Of a stretch of 64,000 nucleotides of DNA, positions 7,170-14,480 are shown in pieces. The notes under the pieces were generated by a model. The model ran no database searches. It was not told where the DNA came from and was given only the letters and a program-made list of their open reading frames with translations. This stretch comes from JAVJQS01 sp040218815 (GTDB lineage: Bacteria; Bacteroidota; Bacteroidia; Flavobacteriales_E; Vicingaceae), in assembly GCA_040218815.1 (NCBI GenBank), contig JAVJQS010000012.1, forward strand, positions 1 through 64,000, in the 5' to 3' direction. Every line of letters starts with the position of its first letter. Position 1 is the stretch's first letter. The translations under genes and the position numbers were made by a program.

Positions 7170-7697
7170 ATGAAAAAAACAATTGAAACAAAAAGACTTT
7201 TGCTGCGTGAATTAGATATTTCGGATTCAGAAGACTTTTATAATCTAAATTCTGATCCTGAAGTTTTAAAGTATACAGGAGACAAAGCTTTTTTATCAAT
7301 TTCTGAAGCTGAATCATTTTTGATAAACTACGATGATTATAATAAAAATGGATTTGGGCGTTGGGCAGTAGTTTCAAAGGATTCTAATGACTTTCTAGGT
7401 TGGTGTGGATTAAAACTGAATGAAGAAAAATTAATCGATTTAGGTTTTCGTTTCTTTAAAAATCAATGGAACAAGGGATATGCAACTGAATCTTCGCTAG
7501 CTTCTTTAAAATACGGATTCAATAATTTAAAGATTAACGAAATCATAGGCCGTGCCTCCGCTGATAATAAGGCATCAGTCAAAGTTTTAGAGAAATTGCG
7601 AATGAACTTTTGGAAAAATGATAGTTGTAATGGAATTGAAAACGCAGTATATTATAAAATAAATAAAAAGCAGTACAACAATGGGTCTAAAACATAA
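7170..7697 (+). CDS. GNAT-family N-acetyltransferase (RimJ/RimL-like)
   Basis: Protein of 175 residues of the Acetyltransf_3 group. It opens with ETKRLLLRELDISDSEDFYNLNSDPEV, typical of RimJ/RimL-like enzymes. The acetyl-CoA loop is visible as NQWNKGYATESSLASLKYGF, and ADNKASVKVLEKLRM is the conserved C-terminal helix. It probably acetylates an amino group of a small molecule or protein N-terminus; the substrate cannot be told. ATG 7170 is preferred over TTG 7164. The end of the gene overlaps attC-like site C, so the last residues (QYNNGSKT) may derive from the recombination site. Confidence 0.85.
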   Translation: MKKTIETKRLLLRELDISDSEDFYNLNSDPEVLKYTGDKAFLSISEAESFLINYDDYNKNGFGRWAVVSKDSNDFLGWCGLKLNEEKLIDLGFRFFKNQWNKGYATESSLASLKYGFNNLKINEIIGRASADNKASVKVLEKLRMNFWKNDSCNGIENAVYYKINKKQYNNGSKT

Positions 7698-7805
7698 GGC
7701 GGATATTGGTTTACACAAGTTTTTTAGCACTTAGCAAACTCCGTTTCGGGCTGACAGTTAAGTGCTTCGAAATGCCCTTCATTTCATACCCGAGACCGTT
7801 AGGGC
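7673..7805 (+). repeat. attC-like recombination site C
   Basis: It lies between the acetyltransferase and the ParDE pair. The inverse core is GTACAAC (7673-7679); arm 7683-7700 pairs with arm 7774-7791 at about 12 of 18 positions. An internal hairpin AGCACTTA (7726-7733) with TAAGTGCT (7759-7766) is perfect. The right arm again carries CTTCATTTCATA, and the site ends in CCGTTAGGGC (core 7798-7805). Its left arm runs into the coding end of the preceding gene. Confidence 0.6.
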
Positions 7806-7878
7806 AAATTAGAAAAAATTCTAACTATTTGACTTAAATGATGTGAATTTGGTGTATTTTTACATCAAAATGATTACT

Positions 7879-8118
7879 ATGGGACGTCAAAGCATTTCTT
7901 TTACTGAGCCAAATGATAATTGGCTAAAATCACAAGTCAAGAATAATGAATACTCAACAAAGAGTGAATTAATAAATGACCTTGTAAGACAAGCTCGAGG
8001 GGCGCAAGCCAAAATTGATTGGATTGCTAACAAATTAGAAAAAGCTGAAAAAAGTGGTTTTACAACTCAAAGCAAATCGGAGATCCTTGCAGAGTTTAAA
8101 GCAAGTTTGAATGACTAA
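7879..8118 (+). CDS. parD: ParD-like ribbon-helix-helix antitoxin
   Basis: Antitoxin of 79 residues beginning MGRQSISFTEPNDNWLKSQV, the signature of the CC2985/ParD ribbon-helix-helix family. The N-terminus forms the DNA-binding strand; the charged C-terminal half should wrap the toxin. The start is set by comparison with the second copy at 10279, which shares the first nine residues and the upstream TTTACATCAAA box. The stop overlaps the toxin start by eight bases. GTG 7843 and ATG 7870 are alternative but less likely starts. Confidence 0.88.
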   Translation: MGRQSISFTEPNDNWLKSQVKNNEYSTKSELINDLVRQARGAQAKIDWIANKLEKAEKSGFTTQSKSEILAEFKASLND

Positions 8119-8386
8119 TTATAAAATTAGTAATCAAGCCAAAGACGACTTACAAAGAATTTACAATTACGGTGTAAAAAAATTCGGAACTGTTCAAGCG
8201 GACAAACACTTTCATTCATTGTTTGACCATTTCGAAATTATATCACAAAGACCATTATCTTTTCAAGCAGTTGACTATATAAAAAAGGGATATAGACGTT
8301 GTCCTTGTGGATCAGATAGCATTTACTATAAAATCACAGATAGCACAGTTGAAATAATGGCTATTATTGGTCGACAAGACTTTTAA
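8111..8386 (+). CDS. parE: ParE toxin
   Basis: Toxin of 91 residues of the RelE/ParE superfamily. Features are YKISNQAKDDLQRIYNYGVKKFG at the N-terminus and the conserved YRRCPCGSDSIYYKI...VEIMAIIGRQDF end. ParE proteins poison DNA gyrase. The gene is intact and coupled to the antitoxin by an eight-base overlap. The following sequence is the cassette tail and the inverse core TTGCCCTAAC at 8486, which pairs exactly with the module's start at 7798. Confidence 0.9.
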   Translation: MTNYKISNQAKDDLQRIYNYGVKKFGTVQADKHFHSLFDHFEIISQRPLSFQAVDYIKKGYRRCPCGSDSIYYKITDSTVEIMAIIGRQDF

Positions 8387-8485
8387 TCACAAGTAAGCAT
8401 TCATTACTTACCTTCATTTAATATTTTTGTTTTTAGCGGATTGACTGATTACAATACTTGATAAATTTACTGAGAAAAAAATAAC

Positions 8486-8543
8486 TTGCCCTAACACGAT
8501 GTAAAAGCAATAACGGCTTGGGTTGGAACTCAAGCCGTTTTGC
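8486..8543 (+). repeat. Cassette-end inverse core and hairpin repeat, copy 1
   Basis: TTGCCCTAAC (8486-8495) is the perfect 10-base inverse complement of GTTAGGGCAA at 7798-7807, marking start and end of the ParDE module. It is followed by a strong hairpin, AACGGCTTG (8512-8520) with CAAGCCGTT (8531-8539), then TTTTGC. A related hairpin with the same surroundings follows the cupin gene at 10074-10165. It could be part of an attC-like site or act as a terminator. No CCGTT end is seen here. Confidence 0.5.
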
Positions 8544-8579
8544 GTTTAATTAGGTATCTTGCCATCCAAAAAGTAAGTG

Positions 8580-8609
8580 CATTTAACTTTGTAACCATGT
8601 ATCTTTACT
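8580..8609 (+). repeat. Cassette leader repeat, partial copy 3
   Basis: CATTTAACTTTGTAACCATGTATCTTTACTG repeats the core of the leaders at 61 and 7083 but lacks their upstream half. TAACTTTG (8584-8591) and TATCTTTA (8599 onward) are candidate -7 elements for the AraC gene at 8620. Confidence 0.55.
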
Positions 8610-8619
8610 GACAAATAGA

Positions 8620-9429
8620 ATGATACTCCAAAAGATAAAAATATCACCAATACTCAAAAAGGTCACTTCAAAGCGAAGAGAAGAAGATTATTATACATTG
8701 TGTTGGATTCAAAACGGTATTAACCATATAGAAATAAACAAAATAAAATACAAAAACGTCTCAAATTCGGTTTTCTTCCTTACCCCAGACTTTGGTTGGA
8801 AAATTCATAAAAGTGAATCTTCAGCATCCTCAGGATACCTGCTTTATTTGCCTAAAAGTGTTTTGGAGTATCCTGCTTTCAAAAACCTTCACATTACCCA
8901 GGTGCGTTTTTTCAAGTCTATTGATGAAATTCCCAAGATAAATCTTACGCCAGGTATTGAAAAAAGAGTACAGTCTATTCTTGAAATGCTAGACGAACTC
9001 CTTAGTACAAACTTACCCCACAGAGAAGAAGCTATATTGTCGCTTCTAAACACCCTTTTTGTTTATTGTGACGGGAAATGCAATATCAAAACGTTTATTT
9101 CCGACAACAACCATAAAGCCACCTTAGTCTATAAGTTCAAAAAAAGGATTGATAAACAATTTTCTGAGTATCACCAGGTTTCCGCTTATGCACAACTACT
9201 GAACGTTTCAGACAAATACTTAAACGAATGTGTGAAAGAAGTATTGGGAACCAACGCCAAAAGACTCATTGACGAAAAACTTATAATGACTGCCCGTCAC
9301 GAACTAAAATTCACAGATAAGCCCATCAAAGAAATAGCCTATGAACTTGGTTTTTCTTCTCCTGATTATTTCAGTTATTTTCTAAAAAAGCAGACCAAAT
9401 CATCCCCTTCTCAGGTAAGAAAAAATTGA
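8620..9429 (+). CDS. AraC-family transcriptional regulator
   Basis: Protein of 269 residues. The N-terminal half (1-130) resembles a cupin-like effector domain with HIEINKIKYKNVSNSVFFLTPDFGWKIH. The C-terminal ~100 residues hold the AraC double helix-turn-helix: LNVSDKYLNECVKEVLGTNAKRLIDEKLIMTARHEL, then IKEIAYELGFSSPDYFSYFLKKQTKSSPSQVRK. It lies 87 bases upstream of the cupin gene in the same orientation, so it may control that gene. The effector is unknown. The pair sits between two copies of a hairpin repeat, suggesting it moved as a unit. Confidence 0.9.
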   Translation: MILQKIKISPILKKVTSKRREEDYYTLCWIQNGINHIEINKIKYKNVSNSVFFLTPDFGWKIHKSESSASSGYLLYLPKSVLEYPAFKNLHITQVRFFKSIDEIPKINLTPGIEKRVQSILEMLDELLSTNLPHREEAILSLLNTLFVYCDGKCNIKTFISDNNHKATLVYKFKKRIDKQFSEYHQVSAYAQLLNVSDKYLNECVKEVLGTNAKRLIDEKLIMTARHELKFTDKPIKEIAYELGFSSPDYFSYFLKKQTKSSPSQVRKN

Positions 9430-9489
9430 TTTTCTGAAATTCTAGGGTTTAACCGACTTTTTCACATTTTTCATAGTACTCTTACCCTA

Positions 9490-9497
9490 TACCTTTG
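9490..9497 (+). promoter_or_regulatory. Promoter -7 element of the cupin gene
   Basis: TACCTTTG is an exact TAnnTTTG match 20 bases before the cupin ATG. A T-rich TTTTTCAC at about 9460 may be the -33 part. The cupin gene therefore has its own promoter and need not depend on read-through from the AraC gene. Confidence 0.55.
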
Positions 9498-9516
9498 TTC
9501 ATAAAAGATAATTATT

Positions 9517-10065
9517 ATGGATAGAAAAAACTTCATAAAAACTACCGGGTTAGGAATAGGTGTTGCCTTGATTCCCGGCGCTGCTATTGGCAAAGGTTTA
9601 TTAAATCAAGAAACATCAACTGCTAATCTGGAATCTAAAATTATTAGAGACAATGAAGGTAACGTATTAAATGTGCTCGGAGACATTCAAACCCACAAAT
9701 TAGTAGGTAGCGACACTGATAATCAAATTGTTGAATGGATCGATGATGTTGAACCGGGTGTTGGTATACCACCACATATTCACACGAAAGAAGACGAGGT
9801 TTTCAGGGTTATCAAAGGACAAATCGAAATAATGGTAGATGGAAAAACAACTGTATTAAAATCTGGAGATACTGCTTTTGCTCCTAAAAACATTCCACAC
9901 GCCTGGACAGTTGTTGGAACAGAAAAGGCAAAAATGATCACTAGTGCATTTCCAGCAGGAATTGAAATTATGTTCAATGAATTGGCTGAATTACCTCCAG
10001 GACCACCTGACTTTGAGAAAGTTGCCAAAATTTGCGGCAACCACGAAATCTCATTCTTGAAATAA
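9517..10065 (+). CDS. Exported cupin-domain protein
   Basis: Protein of 182 residues. The N-terminus MDRKNFIKTTGLGIGVALIPGAA resembles a Tat-type signal with RK instead of RR. The cupin fold spans about 55-165. Metal-ligand motif 1 has H87, H89 and E94 (PPHIHTKEDEVF), and motif 2 has the histidine of IPHAW near residue 128. The Pro-rich LPPGPPDFEKV end is common in such cupin_2 proteins. A metal-dependent enzyme or binding role in the periplasm is likely; the substrate is not evident. Confidence 0.82.
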   Translation: MDRKNFIKTTGLGIGVALIPGAAIGKGLLNQETSTANLESKIIRDNEGNVLNVLGDIQTHKLVGSDTDNQIVEWIDDVEPGVGIPPHIHTKEDEVFRVIKGQIEIMVDGKTTVLKSGDTAFAPKNIPHAWTVVGTEKAKMITSAFPAGIEIMFNELAELPPGPPDFEKVAKICGNHEISFLK

Positions 10066-10073
10066 ATACGACT

Positions 10074-10207
10074 GCCAACATTGTAGAAAAGCAAAAACGG
10101 TTCGGGTATAAACTCGAACCGTTTTTGCTTATAATTCAGTATTTTGCTATCCGTAAAGTAAAAGTGTTTTTAATCCCCAACTGCTCTCATTATTGACCGT
10201 TGTAAGG
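10074..10207 (+). repeat. Cassette-end hairpin repeat, copy 2, with core CCGTTGTAAGG
   Basis: After the cupin stop come the inverse core GCCAAC (10074-10079) and a perfect 14-bp stem, GCAAAAACGGTTCG (10091-10104) with CGAACCGTTTTTGC (10115-10128). Downstream sequence (TTTTGCTATCC, AAAGTAA) matches 8558-8576 after hairpin copy 1. The segment ends in CCGTTGTAAGG (core 10199-10207), the start of the next module. It probably combines an attC-like site with transcription termination. Confidence 0.5.
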
Positions 10208-10278
10208 AATTTCTAAAAAAGAACTTCTCTACATAAATTTCAACATTTAAAATGAAAATTTACATCAAACTATAAGTT

Positions 10279-10518
10279 ATGGGACGTCAAAGCATTTCAT
10301 TCACTGAACCAAATGATAATTGGGTAAAATCGCAAGTTACAAGCAAAGAATACGCAAGTAAAAGCGAACTAGTAAACGATTTAATTAGACAAGCAAGAGG
10401 TCAACAACAAAAGATAGATTGGCTTGCTGCTAAGTTGGATAGAGCAAAAAGGAGCGGTATTTCAAAAAATTCTGCACCTGAAATTTTAGCTAAATCCAAA
10501 GCCTCATATAATGGCTAA
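10279..10518 (+). CDS. parD: Second ParD-like ribbon-helix-helix antitoxin (now without a working toxin)
   Basis: Antitoxin of 79 residues, a paralogue of the one at 7879: both begin MGRQSISFTEPNDNW and continue KSQV...SKSELVNDLIRQARG. The frame is intact and the upstream TTTACATCAAA box is conserved. Its toxin partner overlaps by eight bases at 10511 but is broken by stops and frameshifts. The surviving antitoxin might neutralise the ParE at 8111 or regulate its promoter, acting as an anti-addiction gene; that is inference. Confidence 0.85.
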   Translation: MGRQSISFTEPNDNWVKSQVTSKEYASKSELVNDLIRQARGQQQKIDWLAAKLDRAKRSGISKNSAPEILAKSKASYNG

Positions 10519-10801
10519 ATATAGGATAACCAACGAAGCAGAATCTGATCTAATTAGAATTCACCAATTTGGAATTAGGCGTTTTGGCATGGCGCAAGCA
10601 GATAAGTATTTCAATATCTTGTTTTGAATATTTTGAATTAATTACTCAAAGCCTTTAGCTTTTAAATCAGGTGATGAGATTAGCAAAGACTGCAGATGAT
10701 GTCCTTGTGGTTCTGACAGTATTTAATACACCTATTTAAATGATATTGTTGAAATTGTTGCAATAGTAGGAAGTCAAGACTTAGACAACATTTTCGACTA
10801 A
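10511..10801 (+). pseudogene. Decayed parE toxin
   Basis: Starting at ATG 10511 the reading is MAKYRITNEAESDLIRIHQFGIRRFG and so on, clearly homologous to the intact toxin at 8111. It meets a TGA at about 10625. The rest continues in other frames (YFELITQS, then CPCGSDSI, then VEIVAIVGSQDL) with further in-frame stops (for example at about 10698 and 10725), ending at TAA 10799. At least one frameshift and several stops separate recognisable pieces, so no toxin can be made. Confidence 0.85.
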
Positions 10802-10853
10802 ATTACTGACACGATTGCTTTATCATAAGTGCTTGACAATGAGAAAAATAACT

Positions 10854-11060
10854 CTTTACAACACGCTGTATTTGTCATGTGCTTTTGGTAGCAATAAGTA
10901 CTACAAAATTTTATAAATCAGAATAATATAACGAAAGCACAAGAGCAACCGAAAAAATAGAGGGCTGTTCCTTGGTTTGCCGCAGTTTGCTTCTATCAGC
11001 TACTTTTCTTCTCAGTGAATTGGAAATCACCCCGAAAAGGCCTACATTTCATAGTTACAA
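10854..11060 (+). repeat. attC-like recombination site D (degenerate)
   Basis: The inverse core CTTTACAAC (10854-10862) matches the inverse complement of the module start GTTGTAAGG (10199-10207) at 8 of 9 bases. The right end has GGCCTACATTTCATAG (11039-11054), the same right-arm motif as sites A-C, followed by GTTACAAA instead of CCGTT. The left arm pairs poorly, so the site looks degenerate. No gene is seen in 10802-11109. Confidence 0.45.
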
Positions 11061-11109
11061 AATGAGAAAAGACTATAGTAAAAAAATTCAATGACTAAAG
11101 GAATTCAAA

Positions 11110-11550
11110 ATGAAACTAGTATCAAATGCATCAATACAAATTCAAAAATCTATAGAAGAAGTGTTTGAAGGGATTGTAAATCCTGAGAAAATGACTAACT
11201 ATTTTATTTCAGAAAGTAGTGGTCGGCTTGAATCGGGAAAAGACCTTATTTGGAAATTTCCTGAATTTCCTGATGAGTTCCCTATAACAAAAGTTAAGAT
11301 AGATGCAAAACGTTCAATTTCCTTTGTTTGGGATCCTGAAACTGTTGTTAAAATAACACTTGAAAAACTGCCTAACAAAAACACAATTGTTCGAGTAAAT
11401 GAAAACGGAAAGGAACTTAATGATCAAAACCTGAAATGGGCTTTAGAAAATTCAGGAGGATGGGCAAATTTCCTCGCCAGTATGAAGGCCTATTTAGAGT
11501 ATAATATAAATCTTCGAGAAGGTGCGTTTGACTTTATGAGAGCAAAATAA
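11110..11550 (+). CDS. SRPBCC-domain protein (AHSA1-like)
   Basis: Protein of 146 residues covering one START/Bet v1-like domain of the AHSA1 group. Typical features are the N-terminal strand SIQIQKSIEEVFEGIVNPEKMTNYFI, the GRLESGKDLIWKFPEF segment, ISFVWDPETVVKITLEKL and the final helix GGWANFLASMKAYLEYNINLREGAFDF. These cytosolic proteins bind hydrophobic ligands or act as stress-related accessory factors; the ligand is unknown. It stands 32 bases upstream of the DUF2200 gene and probably shares a transcript. Confidence 0.8.
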   Translation: MKLVSNASIQIQKSIEEVFEGIVNPEKMTNYFISESSGRLESGKDLIWKFPEFPDEFPITKVKIDAKRSISFVWDPETVVKITLEKLPNKNTIVRVNENGKELNDQNLKWALENSGGWANFLASMKAYLEYNINLREGAFDFMRAK

Positions 11551-11582
11551 AATTCATTACACTTAATTCACAGAACTATACT

Positions 11583-11945
11583 ATGAAAGTAACAGCTGAA
11601 CATAATGAACGAATAGCAAAAATGAAGTTTTTCTCAGTCTACCCTCATTACGTGACCAAGGTGGAGAAAAAAGGCAGAACAAAGGAAGAATTGCATCAAG
11701 TGATAGAATGGTTGACAGGATTTGACGAAGTCAAAATTCAACAACTAATAGATGAAAAAGTTACGTTTGAAGAATTCTTCAAGCAAGCAGATTTGAACGC
11801 CAATGCAAATCAAATAAAAGGAGTAATTTGTGGATATCGAATTGAAGAAATCGACAATTCGTTAACCCGACAAACAAGATATTTAGACAAATTAGTAGAT
11901 GAATTAGCAAAAGGCCGCAAAATGGATAAGATCTTAAGAGGATAG
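11583..11945 (+). CDS. DUF2200 family protein
   Basis: Protein of 120 residues that matches the DUF2200 family over its whole length: HNERIAKMKFFSVYPHYVTKVEKKGRTKEELHQVIEWLTGF near the start, LIDEKVTFEEFF in the middle and DKLVDELAKGRKMDKILRG at the end. The function is unknown. DUF2200 genes are small, soluble and often found as scattered single genes, which suits cassette carriage. It lies directly after the SRPBCC gene. Confidence 0.85.
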   Translation: MKVTAEHNERIAKMKFFSVYPHYVTKVEKKGRTKEELHQVIEWLTGFDEVKIQQLIDEKVTFEEFFKQADLNANANQIKGVICGYRIEEIDNSLTRQTRYLDKLVDELAKGRKMDKILRG

Positions 11946-12399
11946 AAACTTATGCTAACATCAACTTTAAAAAATGACGCTTTTTCAGGGAGATGAAAAG
12001 TAATAGCTTTCTAATACCTTATTTTGGGTTTGGAGAAAGTGATTTTAATCCGCCATTATTCTAAATTATAGCATTGGCAACTTTACTAAAATCAACTATT
12101 TTTTCTATGTATAACAAAATTGTAGACTTCAGCTAACAAGTGCTGTGCTTATCCTCTGTGTAGGTGTAGGCATACTCACAACTTGACTCGAATACAAGAC
12201 TTGATAGCTTGACTATGAGCAAAATAACTCTTTACAACACTATTTATTGGGCTTGTACTAGAATAGTTTAAAAGATATTTCGTGGAAATTAGTCTTGTAA
12301 AAGCTTATAGGCTTAGTTTTTCATAGTTCTGGGAGCTATTCATATTTATAACATTGAGTAAGAAACTCATCTTTTAGCGAGGAGCATTAAGTGTTCATA
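11946..12399 (+). other. Non-coding tail of the cassette array
   Basis: No gene is visible. Three inverse-core-like sequences occur: ATGCTAAC (11951), CAGCTAAC (12133) and TTTACAAC (12231-12238). The last is preceded by ATGAGCAAAATAACTC, nearly the same as ATGAGAAAAATAACTC before the core at 10854. AAGACTTGATAGCTTGACTATGAG continues the tail motif shared with other module ends. No right arm follows the last core, so this may be the array end, beyond which ordinary genes resume. Confidence 0.4.
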
Positions 12400-12427
12400 G
12401 CTTTTTCACTATCTTCGGTTTTCAAAA
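12400..12427 (+). repeat. 28-bp direct repeat, copy 1
   Basis: A 28-base sequence beginning GCTTTTTCACTATCTTCGG is repeated exactly at 21355-21382, about 9 kb away. Each copy lies 57-85 bases before a plus-strand gene start (12511 and 21439). No repeat of this kind is expected by chance at this length; the role is unknown. Confidence 0.7.
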
Positions 12428-12510
12428 CAACTGCAGTGGCAATAGCCACATACAAAAAGGATTGGCAAACATAAAATAATAGATAATATGGAGATAATAC
12501 TGAAACTAAT

Positions 12511-13602
12511 ATGCTAATTATCCTTTCTGCATGCACAGTTCTGACTTTACTAGCTACGGCTTTACCTCTTTCGAAACATCCACATTGGATTGTAAGAGCA
12601 ATGGACTTTCCCCGTCTGCAAATTTTGGTCTTTACAACAGCCTTATTGATTGCCATTATCTTCTTTCTCGATGAAAGAATGGTCCTTACTTTACTACTGA
12701 TTTCTTTAACTGCACTCTGTTTAATTTGGCATTTGTGGTGGATATTGCCATACACCCCCTTATGGCCAACAGAGGTCAAATCATCTAATGGAATTAAGCC
12801 TGAAAGAAGGCTTAGCATCATTACAGCTAATGTGCTTGCTTCAAATCGAAATGCTGAAGCCTTAATAAATTTGGTAAATAAACACCAGCCAGATATTCTT
12901 GTAACTTTAGAGTCAGACCAATGGTGGCAAGAGCAACTCAAGGTTTTGGAATTAGATATGCCGTTTACTGTTAAATGTCCGCTTGATAACCTTTATGGCA
13001 TGCATCTCTTTTCAAAATTGCCATTGCATGACCAAGAAATTTCTTTTTTAGTAGAGAAGGGTGTACCTTCAATTCACGCTTCTATCGAATTGAGAAATGG
13101 AGATAGAGTTCGTGCTCATTTTGTCCATCCAGCTCCCCCTAGCCCAACTGAAAACACCGAATCAGCTGAGCGGGATGCAGAATTAATTATTGTGGCGCGA
13201 AGCGTTGACAAAAGTAATCAACCCGTTATAGTGACGGGGGATCTAAATGACGTGGCATGGTCATCAACCACGCGCTTATTCCGTAAAATAAGTGCTTTGT
13301 TAGATCCACGTATAGGACGAGGAATGTTCAATACCTTCCATGTGAAATATCCATTGCTCAGGTGGCCACTGGATCATTTGTTCCATAGTGATCATTTCAC
13401 ATTAAATTCTATTCAGCGATTACCTTCTATCGGTTCAGATCATTTTCCATTATTCACAACACTATCACTTACTCCTGCAGTAGGAGCAAATCAAAAAGGA
13501 ATTGAAGTGGAAAGTGAGGACTATGAGAGGGCAAATGAGATTGCAGATGAAAAAAACGTAAGCAGTGAGGATGTTCCGATACCAAATGAAAAGGGCAATT
13601 AA
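12511..13602 (+). CDS. Membrane-anchored endonuclease/exonuclease/phosphatase (EEP) family protein
   Basis: Protein of 363 residues. The first ~90 contain two or three hydrophobic helices (LIILSACTVLTLLATALPL, then ILVFTTALLIAIIFFL, then LTLLLISLTALCLIWHLWWI). The remainder is an EEP domain: ITANVLA (about 105), the catalytic glutamate in LVTLESDQWW (about 132), HFVHPAPPSP, GDLND (about 243-247) and SDHFP (about 307-311). This domain hydrolyses phosphodiesters or phosphomonoesters; the active site probably faces the periplasm. The C-terminus is acidic and looks disordered. Its base composition appears less AT-rich than its neighbours, hinting at transfer. It is the first clear chromosomal gene after the cassette region. 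Confidence 0.85.
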   Translation: MLIILSACTVLTLLATALPLSKHPHWIVRAMDFPRLQILVFTTALLIAIIFFLDERMVLTLLLISLTALCLIWHLWWILPYTPLWPTEVKSSNGIKPERRLSIITANVLASNRNAEALINLVNKHQPDILVTLESDQWWQEQLKVLELDMPFTVKCPLDNLYGMHLFSKLPLHDQEISFLVEKGVPSIHASIELRNGDRVRAHFVHPAPPSPTENTESAERDAELIIVARSVDKSNQPVIVTGDLNDVAWSSTTRLFRKISALLDPRIGRGMFNTFHVKYPLLRWPLDHLFHSDHFTLNSIQRLPSIGSDHFPLFTTLSLTPAVGANQKGIEVESEDYERANEIADEKNVSSEDVPIPNEKGN

Positions 13603-13703
13603 TATATTAAAGCTAATAAAATTAAATGCCTAACAATCGCCAAAAAAGCAAGCTCTTCGGGACATTTTATACAGTTATGGACTGTGACAAAAATATAAAC
13701 TGA

Positions 13704-14480
13704 ATGAAACGAAACAAAATCAGTTGGAAAAGGATAATCGTATTTTTTATTATTGCAACTGCGATTTCATCTATTTTTCGATTTGATATTTTTGAACTTA
13801 AGTCAGAATTAGAAAAATTCCCCACTTGGATTTACATATTAATTACTGTCCTTCTCGAAGGGAGCGGAGTGATAATTGGTGGATTAATTGCATTGACCTT
13901 ATTGAAAAAAAAGAGAGAAACACAAATTTCATTCTTTGGTACTTCGAAAAAGAAAAGTTTATTGATGGCTGCAATTCCAATAATAATTTTGACACTAATC
14001 GGTGTAAATAATGATTTTGAAATGAACTTACACCTTTATGGACTAATGGCCATCACAGGAACTTTCATTTATTGTGTTATGGAAGAGTATGGGTGGCGTG
14101 GCTATTTACAAGAAGAACTTTCTTCGTTAAAGAATTGGCAAAAATATCTGATTATTGGTATTTTGTGGTATTTGTGGCACCTAACATTCTTAACTGATGC
14201 TTCTGTTGGTGATAACCTCTTCTTTTTAGCCATGATGATTTTTGGAAGTTGGGGAATTGGCCAAGTTGCTGAATCAACCAAATCGATTTTGGCTTGTGCT
14301 TGTTTTCATTTGATCATACAAATTATGATGTTTAATGCTTTAATTAAAAAAGGAATTGATGGAAACGAAAAGCTTATTATTTTGGGTGTAGCTGTTAGCC
14401 TGTGGTTTATAATTATTAAGAAGTGGGAAAAAGAGAATCAAGAAAAGGCCTTACTTGAAGACGAGGTGGAGTTAAACTAA
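13704..14480 (+). CDS. CPBP-family intramembrane metalloprotease (CAAX/Abi)
   Basis: Protein of 258 residues with about seven hydrophobic segments. The catalytic motifs are EEYGWRGYL (EExxxR at about 127-132), LWYLWHL with its histidine, and ACACFHLIIQ with the third-motif histidine. These are the glutamates and histidines of the CPBP/Abi proteases. Bacterial members have roles in bacteriocin immunity or unknown processing. The upstream gap holds GCCTAACAATCGCC at about 13627, resembling cassette inverse cores, but no full site. The gene ends in a charged tail (EDEVELN). Confidence 0.85.
   Translation: MKRNKISWKRIIVFFIIATAISSIFRFDIFELKSELEKFPTWIYILITVLLEGSGVIIGGLIALTLLKKKRETQISFFGTSKKKSLLMAAIPIIILTLIGVNNDFEMNLHLYGLMAITGTFIYCVMEEYGWRGYLQEELSSLKNWQKYLIIGILWYLWHLTFLTDASVGDNLFFLAMMIFGSWGIGQVAESTKSILACACFHLIIQIMMFNALIKKGIDGNEKLIILGVAVSLWFIIIKKWEKENQEKALLEDEVELN

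Noticed and set aside
10091..10128. Simple rho-independent terminator for the cupin gene
   Set aside because: The stem is strong enough, but there is no proper T-run and its flanks repeat at 8512, so it was listed as a repeat that may also terminate.
12387..12941. 184-codon minus-strand open frame
   Set aside because: It lies opposite the EEP-family gene, has cysteine- and serine-rich text without any domain, and its end is only the inverse of the 28-bp repeat.
13620..13700. Further attC-like site (CCTAACAATCGCC)
   Set aside because: Only an inverse-core-like sequence is present; no right arm, CCGTT end or matching module start was found.
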